In this document: piece after piece, positions 1 to 7,771 of the stretch
Layout of the letters: each line of letters opens with the position of its first letter
How positions within the stretch are numbered: position 1 is the first letter of the stretch
Assembly: GCA_963817945.1 (NCBI GenBank)
Contig: CAWFQH010000004.1
Location: 372,001-436,000, forward strand
Origin: VRUE01 sp963817945
GTDB taxonomy: Bacteria > Actinomycetota > Thermoleophilia > Solirubrobacterales > 70-9
DNA: 64,000 nt
Direction of reading: 5' to 3'
Notes under the pieces: model-generated
Databases searched by the model: none
Told to the model about the DNA's origin: nothing
What the model saw: only the letters and a program-made list of their open reading frames with translations
Program-made: the position numbers and the translations under genes

Positions 1-432
1 TCCCACAGGCGCCTCTACGTGGCCTCCAACGCGGGCACGGTCTACCGTCTGGACGGCAACGGTGGCGCCCAGTGCGCGCTGCCGGAGCCGACCGCGCCGG
101 ACGAGGTCGCAGCGACGACCGCTTCCGCAGCGCTGTCGGCCGCGCGGCAGTCGTCGCGACCGCGATTGCAGCTCCGTGTGCGGGGGCATCGCACGACGCG
201 GGGAGGCGCGAAGGTGATCACGCTTTCGATCCGCCTGGAGCCCTGCGGGGCTGAGGCGGGACAGACGGTGCAACTCAACCGCGGCGGCCGTCGCTTCGCG
301 GCGAAGCCCCTCAACCGCGCCTGCGAGGCACGTTTCCACGTCCGTGTCCTCCATCGAACGACCTTCCGTGCGCTGCTCGGCGATCAGCGCAGCCAGGTGC
401 GGACGATCGCGTTGGCGAAGCCGAGGCCGTAG
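1..432 (+). CDS. C-terminal fragment of a propeller-like, probably exported protein
   Basis: The frame is open from base 1, so only the last ~143 codons are present. The first part (RRLYVASNAGTVYRLDG) resembles one blade of an NHL/SMP-30-type beta-propeller, where short Val-Ala-Asp/Asn-Gly strands repeat. It is followed by an Ala/Arg-rich linker and a ~90-residue C-terminal stretch containing two Cys. Nothing catalytic is visible in what remains. The gene converges on the minus-strand glycosyltransferase, and the two coding ends overlap by 49 bp. The propeller assignment is a guess from one blade; the coding call rests on frame, codon bias and the clean convergent end. Confidence 0.55.
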   Translation, partial: SHRRLYVASNAGTVYRLDGNGGAQCALPEPTAPDEVAATTASAALSAARQSSRPRLQLRVRGHRTTRGGAKVITLSIRLEPCGAEAGQTVQLNRGGRRFAAKPLNRACEARFHVRVLHRTTFRALLGDQRSQVRTIALAKPRP

Positions 433-1451
433 CGGACGACAGCCGGCTTCTTCGAGTGGCCGTGGAGGCGGCGCTCGACCGTCACCGGGACCTCCCGTGC
501 CGGGATGCCTCGCTTGATCGCCTCGATCATGAACTCGGAGGTGTGGAACTGCTCCTGGCGCAGGACCAGCTGCGGCAGGGCGCTGGCACGCACCGCGCGG
601 TAGCCGTTGGAGCAGTCGGTGACGTGGGTGCGGGTGATGAAGGAGACGAGGCGGTTGAAGAAGACGATCCCAAGCTCGCGGGCGAGGTGGTTGCGGTCAG
701 CCTCGCCGAGCACGCGCGAGCCGTGGGCGACGTCGACTTCCCCGTCGAGGATCGGCTTGACCAGGCGCTCCATCTCCGCGGGCAGGTGCTGTCCGTCGGC
801 GTCGAGGGTGACTACGACCTCTGCGCCAGAATCGACCATCAGGCGGTAGCCGGTCCGCAGGGCTGCGCCGCCGCCACGGTTGATCACGTGGCGGGCGACG
901 ACCGCACCGTGCTCGGCGGCGACGTCGCCGGTGCCGTCGCGCGAGCCGTCGTCGACGACCAGCACCTCGGTCCGCACCCCGCAGACCTCGGCCGGCATCC
1001 GGTCGAGCACGTGGCCGATGTTCTCGGCCTCGTCGTAGGCGGGGACGACGATCGCGATCCTGCCGCGGAAGCGGTCGGGCAGCTTCGCCTGGCGGAACTC
1101 CTCCCAGGCAAGGCCCTCGAGCACGGCGGAGAGCTGACGGGCGTTACGCGCCGCCTGCGAGAGCGCCCGCAGGATCAGCCCGAAGAGGATGAAGATGGCG
1201 AAGACAGCGAGACCGAGGATGCGGCCCCCGTTGCCCTCCTCGAAGGAAAAGGCCGAAAGCAAAGCGTCGGTGACTTCAGTCCCGGAGACGATCCCCAGGC
1301 CGAGCCCTGCCGCGAGCAGGATCACCACGTCGGCGTTGCGCAGGCTGCGACGACGCAGGATCGCGTAGGCGACGATGCCGACCGCGACTAGGAGGCCGGC
1401 GGTGCGAAGCGCCGTCAGCTCTGCGGGGAAGATTCCTGCCAGGAAGACCAT
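384..1451 (-). CDS. DUF2304 membrane domain fused to family 2 glycosyltransferase (polyprenyl-phosphate hexose transferase type)
   Basis: About 355 residues. Residues 1-115 hold several hydrophobic segments (MVFLAGIFPAELTALR..., then VVILLAAGLGLGIV and LGLAVFAIFILFGLIL), the pattern of the small DUF2304 membrane domain. A GT2 domain follows with VVPAYDEAENI, VVDDGSRDGT and the DxD-type DADGQH, as in dolichyl-phosphate mannosyltransferase (DPM1) relatives that load a sugar onto a lipid carrier at the inner face of the membrane. The frame stays open further upstream, but those ~95 residues are Arg/Pro-rich shadow of the next gene, so the Met at 1451 is chosen. It overlaps the upstream glycosyltransferase by 37 bp and is probably co-transcribed with it. 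It would make the lipid-linked sugar donor used by GT39-like enzymes such as its neighbour. Confidence 0.85.
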   Translation of the reverse strand: MVFLAGIFPAELTALRTAGLLVAVGIVAYAILRRRSLRNADVVILLAAGLGLGIVSGTEVTDALLSAFSFEEGNGGRILGLAVFAIFILFGLILRALSQAARNARQLSAVLEGLAWEEFRQAKLPDRFRGRIAIVVPAYDEAENIGHVLDRMPAEVCGVRTEVLVVDDGSRDGTGDVAAEHGAVVARHVINRGGGAALRTGYRLMVDSGAEVVVTLDADGQHLPAEMERLVKPILDGEVDVAHGSRVLGEADRNHLARELGIVFFNRLVSFITRTHVTDCSNGYRAVRASALPQLVLRQEQFHTSEFMIEAIKRGIPAREVPVTVERRLHGHSKKPAVVRYGLGFANAIVRTWLR

Positions 1452-2857
1452 CGGGTGCTGGAGGATATGGCCACACCCAGCCGCGCCAAGGCGAGGCCGG
1501 CAAGCGGAAAGATCAGCGTCATCAGCACCTCGTTGCGGCGCGGGGCCGCGAGCGAGGCGGCGCCGACGGCGGTGACGAGGACGATCGGGGTCGCCATCGC
1601 GGCCAGCTCCAACCAGCGCCGGCGCAGGCCGAGGAGGGCGAGCCCGACCACGCCGAGAAGGACGATCAGGACCTGGATCGTGCGACCGGCGGCGCTGCTC
1701 ATTGCTTCGCCGATCCCGGCGCTCCACATTCGCCACACCTTCCGCACGGTCATCGCCGCATAGCCGAGTGGGTCTTCACCGAGGTAGTCGTAGAAGTTCT
1801 CCTTGCCGACCTTGCCGAGCGCCTCGTCACGCGGTAGGTCCGGGTAGCGGTCGGCAACCCGGTCGAAGAGGGGCGTCGGATTTATCCGCTCGAGCGCCTC
1901 TGAGCCCGGTTCCAGCTCGAGCCCCCGATAGCGCTCGACCAGGACCGCCTTGACCCGTTGGTACTCGCCGTCGGCAGGGAGGTAGGTGCCCACGAAGAGT
2001 GCCTTGCCGCCCCCGGTCGAGATCGGCACCAGACGGTCGAGCTCGATCGCGTTGCGGACGGTCCAGGGGATGATGGGCAGCAGGAAGGCAGCGAGGAAGA
2101 GGGCAGTGGCCACGATCCCGGGTCGCCAACCGCGCTCGCGCGTGACCTGGATCGCTGCGAACAATGCAAACGCTATCCCGACGATTAGATACTCCGGCCG
2201 GATCAAGGCCGTCGCGCCAAACAGCAGACCGGGAACCACCCACGTCGTCGCGCGGGTGGCGCGGGGTCTGGGGTCCTCGCCCGCAGCATGCGAGGACGAG
2301 GACCCCAGCCCCGCGACAGGACCCGCGCGCCGGCGCGCCGGACCCGAGTTCGCTGCCCAGAGAAACGCCAGCACCGCAGCCGGAAGCATGAAGATGGCGG
2401 GCGGCTCGCTGAAGAGGGCACCGGTGGAGTGGATGAACGGGGGATAGACCGCGACGCCGAAGGCGGCGATCAAGCCGGCGGGACGGCAATTGAGCCGTCG
2501 CCCCAACAGGTAGGTGACGACGATCGCGGCGAGACCGAAGAGCAGCTCGACGATCCGCGCCGTTCCTTCTCGTGCGCCCCCGGTCGCGTAGAACGAGCCG
2601 GCGTAGAGGAGGGGTGCTCCGGGCGACCAATCGCTCGAGTCGCGGAATTCGCGCCCGCCGTAGCTGCCTTCCTCGTAGAGCGCCTTGGAGAGGGCGAAGT
2701 AGGCACGCGAGTCGTCGCCGGGCGTCGCCAGCGGCTCGACCACCCTGTAGGCGCGCAGGCCGAAGCCAAGCGCGAGGATCGCCGCCAGCAGGATCAGTGT
2801 CGTGCGTCCGTGACGCTCGGGCAGCGAGCGCGCCCAGCGCGAGATCGAGGCGGCCAT
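1415..2857 (-). CDS. GT39/ArnT-like polytopic glycosyltransferase (copy 1)
   Basis: 480 residues with about ten hydrophobic segments (TTLILLAAILALGFGLR first). An early extracytoplasmic loop carries acidic residues (PGDDSRAYFALSKAL), as in ArnT/protein-O-mannosyltransferase relatives that move a sugar from a polyprenyl-phosphate donor to an acceptor outside the membrane. Motifs shared with the copy at 3324-4748 include RPEYL, PWTVRNAI(E/A)LDR, VP(I/V)STGGG and GTYLP. Residues ~177-203 are a Gly/Pro/Ser/Arg-rich insert encoded by the palindromic repeat at 2251-2327, breaking an otherwise smooth transmembrane pattern. The acceptor is unknown. Good family-level confidence, none for substrate. 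Confidence 0.85.
   Translation of the reverse strand: MAASISRWARSLPERHGRTTLILLAAILALGFGLRAYRVVEPLATPGDDSRAYFALSKALYEEGSYGGREFRDSSDWSPGAPLLYAGSFYATGGAREGTARIVELLFGLAAIVVTYLLGRRLNCRPAGLIAAFGVAVYPPFIHSTGALFSEPPAIFMLPAAVLAFLWAANSGPARRRAGPVAGLGSSSSHAAGEDPRPRATRATTWVVPGLLFGATALIRPEYLIVGIAFALFAAIQVTRERGWRPGIVATALFLAAFLLPIIPWTVRNAIELDRLVPISTGGGKALFVGTYLPADGEYQRVKAVLVERYRGLELEPGSEALERINPTPLFDRVADRYPDLPRDEALGKVGKENFYDYLGEDPLGYAAMTVRKVWRMWSAGIGEAMSSAAGRTIQVLIVLLGVVGLALLGLRRRWLELAAMATPIVLVTAVGAASLAAPRRNEVLMTLIFPLAGLALARLGVAISSSTRWSSWQESSPQS
2251..2327 (-). repeat. Palindromic coding repeat, copy A (77 bp, in glycosyltransferase copy 1)
   Basis: Outer arms CGCGGGT (2251-2257) and ACCCGCG (2321-2327) enclose an inner stem of 17 pairs with one bulge (2262-2279 with 2297-2313) and a CCCGCAGC...TGCGAGGA loop. 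The same architecture recurs at 4138-4214 (77 bp) and 62791-62866 (76 bp), all in the same orientation relative to the host gene. Loop, outer arms and the GACAGGACCC flank are conserved while the stem sequence differs. The sense strand reads AGPVAGLGSSSSHAAG within the host protein. Confidence 0.85.
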
Positions 2858-2943
2858 GGCCGCTGAGGCTATCCCGGCAGGGTGGCGGACCGGCGCCGTC
2901 GAACACAGTAACGAGAGTCCAGCTTCCCGAAGGAGGAGATCCG

Positions 2944-3327
2944 ATGTCCCGTGTCCTGTTCGCCGCCGTCTGTGCGCTCGCCTGCGCCGCGACCGCCTTT
3001 GCCCCGGCCGCCGGCGCCAAGCCGCTGGTGAAGACCTGCGAAGCGAGCTCGCCCAACGTCGTCGGTGGCAAGATCGTCGGCAAGCTCACCGCGACCAACC
3101 TCAACCCCGTCCAGGCACGGTTTGCCACCTGCGAGCAGGCCGTGAAGGTGATGAGGCGAGCGACCGCGCTCGGCGTTGAGGAGCCACGCCCTGTACGCAG
3201 CTTCTACTGCCGGCCGAAGGTCAGTGCCTATGACTCCAACAGCGTGAGTTACATCTGCACCTTTCGCGGTGCCGATACGGCCATCTTCATCAAGCTGACT
3301 TTCCAGGTCGCCTACAAGCAGTCCTAG
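2944..3327 (+). CDS. Small secreted protein of unknown function
   Basis: 127 residues. A clear Sec signal peptide (SRVLFAAVCALACAATAFAPAAGA, likely cut after AGA) precedes a ~100-residue mature part with four Cys (KTCEA, ATCEQ, FYCRP, YICTF), which probably form two disulfides outside the cell. The start is supported by AAGGAGGAG seven bases upstream. A longer open frame to the left has no such site. Its last four bases overlap the end of the minus-strand glycosyltransferase. I do not recognise the family. The sequence (GGKIVGKLTATNL, VKVMRRATALGVE) suggests a compact beta/alpha domain rather than a repeat protein. Confidence 0.8.
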   Translation: MSRVLFAAVCALACAATAFAPAAGAKPLVKTCEASSPNVVGGKIVGKLTATNLNPVQARFATCEQAVKVMRRATALGVEEPRPVRSFYCRPKVSAYDSNSVSYICTFRGADTAIFIKLTFQVAYKQS

Positions 3328-4748
3328 GCGCTCGGGACGCCGTGCCGGGCGTCGGTTCGGCGTCCCTTTGCTCCCAGCTCGGCAAGCCAGGCGAGGCCGA
3401 CGCCGGCTAGGGCCGCGACTAGCGGCAACGTCACCAGCACTCGGCGCGGCGAGGCGACGAGTAGGGCGACGATCGCGGTGACCGCCGCGAGGAGGGCACC
3501 TAGAAGCAGGGCATCGCGCGGTCGCCGCCTCACCAGCACCCCGAAGCCGAGCACGGCCAGCCCCAGCAGCGCCCAGTGGAACGCCTCCCACTCGGGACGC
3601 TCCATCACGCGGCGGGGGCCGTGCGACCAGGCATGCCACAGCTTGGTCACGACGAATCCGGCGTAGTCCAGCGGCCGCTCGGTCAGGTCGCTCCAAAGTC
3701 GCTCACGCCCCATCCGCGCGAGCGCCTCGTCGGTGTCCAGGGCCGGAAAGCGCTGCGCCGCGAGGGCGGCGAGGATCTGCTCCAGGCGCGCCTCGGCGGG
3801 CAACCGCCGCGCCAGTCCCGGGTGCCGGTCAAGCACCTCGGCGCCGACCTCTTCCGGGTCGCCGCCCGAGGGCAGGTAGGTGCCGGCGAAGAGAACCTGG
3901 CCGCCGCCGGTTGAGACCGGGACGAAGCGATCGAGCGCAATCGCGTTGCGGAGGGTCCAGGGGGCGACGGCCAGCACGACGCCGGCAAGAAGGATCGCGG
4001 CGTTGAGGACGCCGCCACGCCACGCGGGTAAAGACCACGCCAGAACCACGACAGCAACGACAAGCGAGATGCCCAGGTACTCCGGCCGAACCAGTGCCAA
4101 CGCTCCGAACAACAGTCCCGGAACCAGCCACCTCTCGCGCGGGCGGCGCGGGGGCAAGGGGGGTGAGGACGCCCCCGCCCGCAATCCCCCCCTGCCCCCG
4201 TGACAGGACCCGCGCGCCGAGGGGGCCGGTCCCGTGCCCGATGCCCAGAGCGCTGCCAAGACCGCCCCGGAGAGCAGCGTCGCCGCCAGTGGCTCTCCCA
4301 TCAGCATGCCCTGGTACTCGAGCAGGGCGGGATAGATCGCCACCGCGCCGGCGCCGATCAAGCCTGCTCCCGGACCGGACAGGCGGCGTCCGATCAGATA
4401 GGCGAAGAGCACAGCCAGGGATCCGATCAGCGCCAACGCCAGCCGCAGGAAGCGCTCGTGCTCGCCGCCACTCAGCTCGTAGAGGGTGCCCGCGACCAGC
4501 GGCAGCCCCGGTGAGTAGTTGCTCGCCGGCTGGGTCGCGTCCGCGCCCAGGCTGAAGCCGTCTCCGCGCTCCAGGCTGGTGGCGATTCGCTCGTAGGCAA
4601 CCGCGTCGTAGACCGGCGCCCGACCCTCCCAGGCGTAGTCGATCCGCAGCCCAAGGCCGAGCAGAAGAATTGCGACCAGGGCAAGGAGGCCGAACCGCCC
4701 GCCGTTGCGCGCCGCCAATCGCTCCAAACCGGTCTGCAGGTTGGCCAA
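3324..4748 (-). CDS. GT39/ArnT-like polytopic glycosyltransferase (copy 2)
   Basis: 474 residues, a diverged paralogue of the gene at 1415-2857 with the same order of hydrophobic segments and shared signatures (LALVRPEYLGI, PWTLRNAIALDRFVPVSTGGG, GTYLPSGG). The acidic first loop reads APVYDAVAYERIATSLERG. Like its paralogue it should use a lipid-phosphate sugar donor outside the membrane. Residues ~179-204 are encoded by the palindromic repeat at 4138-4214, at the position homologous to the insert in copy 1. It is transcribed divergently from sqdB with a ~98-bp gap that must hold both promoters. Substrate unknown. Confidence 0.85.
   Translation of the reverse strand: MANLQTGLERLAARNGGRFGLLALVAILLLGLGLRIDYAWEGRAPVYDAVAYERIATSLERGDGFSLGADATQPASNYSPGLPLVAGTLYELSGGEHERFLRLALALIGSLAVLFAYLIGRRLSGPGAGLIGAGAVAIYPALLEYQGMLMGEPLAATLLSGAVLAALWASGTGPAPSARGSCHGGRGGLRAGASSPPLPPRRPRERWLVPGLLFGALALVRPEYLGISLVVAVVVLAWSLPAWRGGVLNAAILLAGVVLAVAPWTLRNAIALDRFVPVSTGGGQVLFAGTYLPSGGDPEEVGAEVLDRHPGLARRLPAEARLEQILAALAAQRFPALDTDEALARMGRERLWSDLTERPLDYAGFVVTKLWHAWSHGPRRVMERPEWEAFHWALLGLAVLGFGVLVRRRPRDALLLGALLAAVTAIVALLVASPRRVLVTLPLVAALAGVGLAWLAELGAKGRRTDARHGVPSA
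4138..4214 (-). repeat. Palindromic coding repeat, copy B (77 bp, in glycosyltransferase copy 2)
   Basis: Outer arm CGCGGGC (4138-4144) and ACCCGCG (4208-4214). The inner stem is 4149-4163 with 4186-4200, 14 of 15 positions paired. The stem bases differ almost completely from copy A (GGGGGCAAGGGGGG against GGGGTCTGGGG), yet pairing is kept. Host-frame reading gives RGSCHGGRGGLRAGASSPP, a frame different from copies A and C. Confidence 0.8.
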
Positions 4749-4846
4749 GGCGGGGATCGTACGGCTTGGTTAGGCCTCCGCTTACCGGTGCGCCGGCATG
4801 AACCGATAAACGGACGTCGAACCCGTCGGCTACGCTGCCGCGACCT

Positions 4847-6022
4847 ATGCGCGTTCTCATTCTTGGGGGCGACGGCTACCTGGGCTGGCCGACCGCCCTG
4901 CGCTTCTCCGCCCGCGGCCACGAGGTCGCCGTCGTCGACAACTTCATCCGCCGGCGCTGGGTCGCGAGCGTCGGCAGCGACTCCCTGGCGCCGATCCTTG
5001 ACCTTGAGCGCCGTATCGAGGCCTGGGCGGAGGTCTCCGGCAACGAGATCCGCAGTTTCGTCGGCTCCGTCGAGGACGGCGAGTTCCTCGACGCGGTCGT
5101 CGCCGAGACGAGGCCGGACGCCGTCGTCCACTACGGCCAACAGGCATCGGCCCCCTACTCGATGGCCTCGCGCGAGCAGGCGGTCGAGACCCAGTACGGC
5201 AACGTGATCGGCAACCTCAACCTGCTCTTCGCGATCCGCGACCACGTCCCCGAGTGCCACCTGGTCAAGCTGGGAACGATGGGCGAGTACGGCCAGCCCA
5301 ACATCGATATCGAGGAGGGCTACATCGAGATCGAGCACAAGGGGCGCCGCGACACGCTGCCCTACCCGAAGCTGCCCGCCTCGCTGTACCACTGCTCCAA
5401 GGTCCACGACTCGACCAACATCCACTTCGCCTGCCGCACCTGGGGGCTGCGCGCGACCGACCTCAACCAGGGCGTCGTCTACGGGATCGAGACCGAGGAG
5501 ACGGCGCGCGACGACCGCCTGATCACCCGCTTCGACTACGACGAGGTCTTCGGCACCGTGCTCAACCGCTTCTGCGTACAGGCGGTGATCGGCCACCCGC
5601 TCACCGTCTACGGCTCGGGCGGGCAGACCCGCGGCTTCCTCAACATCCGCGACACCCTGCAGTGCGTCGAGCTGGCGGTCGAGAACCCGGCCGACGCCGG
5701 CGAGTTCCGCGTCTTCAACCAGTTCACCGAGCAGTTCTCGGTGCTGGACCTGGCGCAACTGGTGAAGCTCGCAGGGGAGCACCTCGGCTACTCGGTCGAG
5801 ATCCAGCACTGCGACAACCCCCGCGTCGAGAAGGAAGAGCACTACTACAACGCGATCCACACCAAGTTGCTTGATCTCGGCCTGCAGCCGACCCTGCTCG
5901 GCGAGGAGCTGGTCGAGTCAATGATCCACTCGATCGAGCGCTACAAAGGCCACGTGATCGAGAGCTCGATCGATCCCCACACGCGCTGGAACCCGGCTAA
6001 AAGCCCTGCTGGTCGGCCATAG
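4847..6022 (+). CDS. sqdB: UDP-sulfoquinovose synthase (SqdB/SQD1 type)
   Basis: 391 residues, extended SDR enzyme that converts UDP-glucose and sulfite to UDP-sulfoquinovose. The N-terminal NAD site is GGDGYLGW (residues ~7-14). Active-site Thr144 (KLGTMGEYG) and Tyr181/Lys185 (YHCSK) match the family's T/YxxxK set. The strings PNIDIEEGYI, DTLPYPK, TDLNQGVVYG, GHPLTVYGSGGQTRG and FNQFTEQFSV are what I recall of plant SQD1, so this is more specific than a generic epimerase. A TACGCT box at 4831-4836 lies 10 nt before the ATG with no ribosome-binding site, suggesting a leaderless message. No SQDG synthase (SqdX) is visible nearby; the adjacent glycosyltransferases are of a different class, so the final acceptor is open. 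Confidence 0.9.
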   Translation: MRVLILGGDGYLGWPTALRFSARGHEVAVVDNFIRRRWVASVGSDSLAPILDLERRIEAWAEVSGNEIRSFVGSVEDGEFLDAVVAETRPDAVVHYGQQASAPYSMASREQAVETQYGNVIGNLNLLFAIRDHVPECHLVKLGTMGEYGQPNIDIEEGYIEIEHKGRRDTLPYPKLPASLYHCSKVHDSTNIHFACRTWGLRATDLNQGVVYGIETEETARDDRLITRFDYDEVFGTVLNRFCVQAVIGHPLTVYGSGGQTRGFLNIRDTLQCVELAVENPADAGEFRVFNQFTEQFSVLDLAQLVKLAGEHLGYSVEIQHCDNPRVEKEEHYYNAIHTKLLDLGLQPTLLGEELVESMIHSIERYKGHVIESSIDPHTRWNPAKSPAGRP

Positions 6023-6031
6023 GCCCGCTGG

Positions 6032-6037
6032 TACCAT
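6032..6037 (+). promoter_or_regulatory. Probable -10 box for the ilvB leader
   Basis: TACCAT ends 10 nt before the ATG of the short upstream ORF at 6048. A weak -35 candidate (CTGGTC, 6009-6014) sits 17 nt upstream. A transcript starting about 7 nt after the box would begin almost at the short ORF. Confidence 0.45.
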
Positions 6038-6047
6038 CGCGGGTCCG

Positions 6048-6077
6048 ATGAGGGCGGAACGAGCAAGCGTGCAATGA
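6048..6077 (+). CDS. Nine-residue upstream ORF overlapping the ilvB start
   Basis: Reads MRAERASVQ and stops at TGA 6075-6077, which overlaps the ilvB ATG (6074-6076) as ATGA. ilvB has no Shine-Dalgarno sequence of its own, so its translation would depend on ribosomes finishing this ORF. Bases 6059-6072 (CGAGCAAGCGTGCA) recur exactly in the comparable ORF in front of tyrS at 38939, where the peptide also reads RASV. The peptide is not rich in Ile, Leu or Val, so it is not a classical attenuator leader. Translation is inferred only. Confidence 0.5.
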   Translation: MRAERASVQ

Positions 6078-7771
6078 GAGCGGCCGACGCACTGATGCAG
6101 AGCCTCCAGGCCGAGGGCGTCGAGCACATTTTCGGCATCCCCGGCGGAGCCAACCTGCCGACCTACGACGCCCTCGTCGACGCTGGGCTGCGCCACATCC
6201 AGGTCCGCCACGAGCAGGGGGGAGGGCACGCCGCCGAGGGCTACGCCAAGGCCTCCGGCAAAGTCGGCGTCGCCTTCGCCACCTCCGGCCCCGGCGCCAC
6301 GAACCTGGTGACCGCGATCGCCGACGCGATGATGGATTCGGTGCCGACGATCTTCGTCACCGGCCAGGTGCGAACCGAGCTGATCGGCACCGACGGCTTC
6401 CAGGAGGCCGACATCCTCGGCGCCACGCTGCCCTTCGTCAAGCACTCCTTCCAGGTCACCGACCCGCGCGAGATCCCCGAGTACATCCACGAGGCGTTCC
6501 ACGTCGCCTCGACCGGACGGCCCGGCCCGGTGCTGGTCGACGTGCCGCAGGACCTCTCGCGGGCCGATATCGACTACGCGCCGCGGACCGAGCCGGTCGA
6601 GCTGGCCGGCTACCGGCCGATGAGTACCGGCAACATCAAACAGGTGCGGATCGCCGCCAAGGCGCTCGCCAACGCCAAGCGGCCGATCCTCTACACCGGC
6701 GGCGGCGTCGTCAACGCCAACGCCGCCGAGGAGCTGCGCGAGCTGGCGGCCTCGGACCGCTTCCCGGTCACCTCGACCCTGATGGGCCTCGGCGCGATTC
6801 CCGCCTCGCACGAGAACTGGCTGGGGATGCTCGGGATGCACGGCACCGTCACCGCCAACTGGGCGATGGACAACGCCGACCTGATCGTCGCGATCGGCGC
6901 TCGCTTCGACGACCGCATCACCGGCAAACTCGACGAGTTCGCCCCGCACGCGAAAGTGATCCACATCGATGTCGACCCGGCTGAGATCTCCAAGAACATC
7001 GGCGCCCACATCCCGATCGTCGGCGACGCGAAGCTGGTCCTCCCAGAGCTGACCCGCGAGTACCGCGCCCTGCAGACCGACTCCTCGCGCCTCGACGCCT
7101 GGTGGAAGCAGCTGCGGACCTGGCAGGAGGAGCACCCGCTGCGCTACGAGCCGGGTGTGGACGGCGAGATCAAGCCGCAGTTCATGGTCGAGGCGATGCA
7201 CCGGGCGACCCAGGGCGATGCGATCGTCACCTCCGACGTCGGCCAGCACCAGATGTGGGCGGCGCAGTACTACGGCTTCGAGAAGCCGCGCCGCTGGATC
7301 AACTCCGGCGGGCTCGGCACGATGGGCTTCGGGCTGCCGGCCGCTGTCGGCGCCAAGGTCGCCTGCCCCGATGAGCACGTCGTCTGCCTCGCTGGCGACG
7401 GCAGCCTGATCATGAACTGCCAGGAGCTGGCCACCTGCGTCACCGAAGAGATCCCGGTCAAGGTCTTTCTGATGAACAACGGCTATATGGGGATGGTCCG
7501 CCAGTGGCAGGAGCTGTTCTGGGACCGCCGCTACAGCTCGGTCGAGATGGGCGCCAGCCCCGACTGGGTGAAGCTGGCTGAGGCCTTCGGCGCGACGGGG
7601 CTGCGCTGCGAAGACGCCGCCGACCTCGAGGAGACGATGGTGCGCGCGCTGGAGACCGACGGCCCGGTCCTGCTCGACGTCCGCGTCGCCCAGGAGGAGA
7701 ACTGCTACCCGATGATCCCGCCGGGCCAGGCGGCCCGGGACATGGTCGAGGCGCCGGAGAAGGTGAGCTGA
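6074..7771 (+). CDS. ilvB: Acetolactate synthase, catalytic subunit
   Basis: 565 residues. A ThDP/FAD enzyme that condenses two pyruvates, or pyruvate with 2-oxobutyrate, at the first shared step of valine/leucine and isoleucine synthesis. The catalytic Glu is residue 47 in VRHEQGGGHAAEGYA. GPGATN and TGQV follow, and the C-terminal ThDP/Mg site is GDGSLIMN (from about residue 441) ending in FLMNN. Length is normal for the family. The stop TGA shares its last base with the ilvN ATG, so the two subunits are translationally coupled. The start overlaps the stop of a nine-residue upstream ORF that carries a sequence also found before tyrS. Confidence 0.97.
   Translation: MRAADALMQSLQAEGVEHIFGIPGGANLPTYDALVDAGLRHIQVRHEQGGGHAAEGYAKASGKVGVAFATSGPGATNLVTAIADAMMDSVPTIFVTGQVRTELIGTDGFQEADILGATLPFVKHSFQVTDPREIPEYIHEAFHVASTGRPGPVLVDVPQDLSRADIDYAPRTEPVELAGYRPMSTGNIKQVRIAAKALANAKRPILYTGGGVVNANAAEELRELAASDRFPVTSTLMGLGAIPASHENWLGMLGMHGTVTANWAMDNADLIVAIGARFDDRITGKLDEFAPHAKVIHIDVDPAEISKNIGAHIPIVGDAKLVLPELTREYRALQTDSSRLDAWWKQLRTWQEEHPLRYEPGVDGEIKPQFMVEAMHRATQGDAIVTSDVGQHQMWAAQYYGFEKPRRWINSGGLGTMGFGLPAAVGAKVACPDEHVVCLAGDGSLIMNCQELATCVTEEIPVKVFLMNNGYMGMVRQWQELFWDRRYSSVEMGASPDWVKLAEAFGATGLRCEDAADLEETMVRALETDGPVLLDVRVAQEENCYPMIPPGQAARDMVEAPEKVS

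Noticed and set aside
1452..1736. N-terminal extension of the GT2 gene frame to 1736
   Set aside because: The extra ~95 residues are Arg/Pro-rich, lie wholly inside the upstream glycosyltransferase gene, and have no membrane or catalytic features; the Met at 1451 starts the DUF2304 domain.
4472..5860. 462-codon minus-strand frame opposite sqdB
   Set aside because: Val/Asp/Leu-rich composition typical of antisense frames in high-GC DNA; sqdB on the plus strand is unambiguous.
6020..6050. T-box-like GGTACCATCGCGGGTCC upstream of ilvB
   Set aside because: The leader would be too short for a specifier stem, and the TACCAT in it is better explained as a -10 box.
5918..7378. 486-codon minus-strand frame opposite ilvB
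   Set aside because: Antisense shadow of a certain ilvB gene; no domain features.
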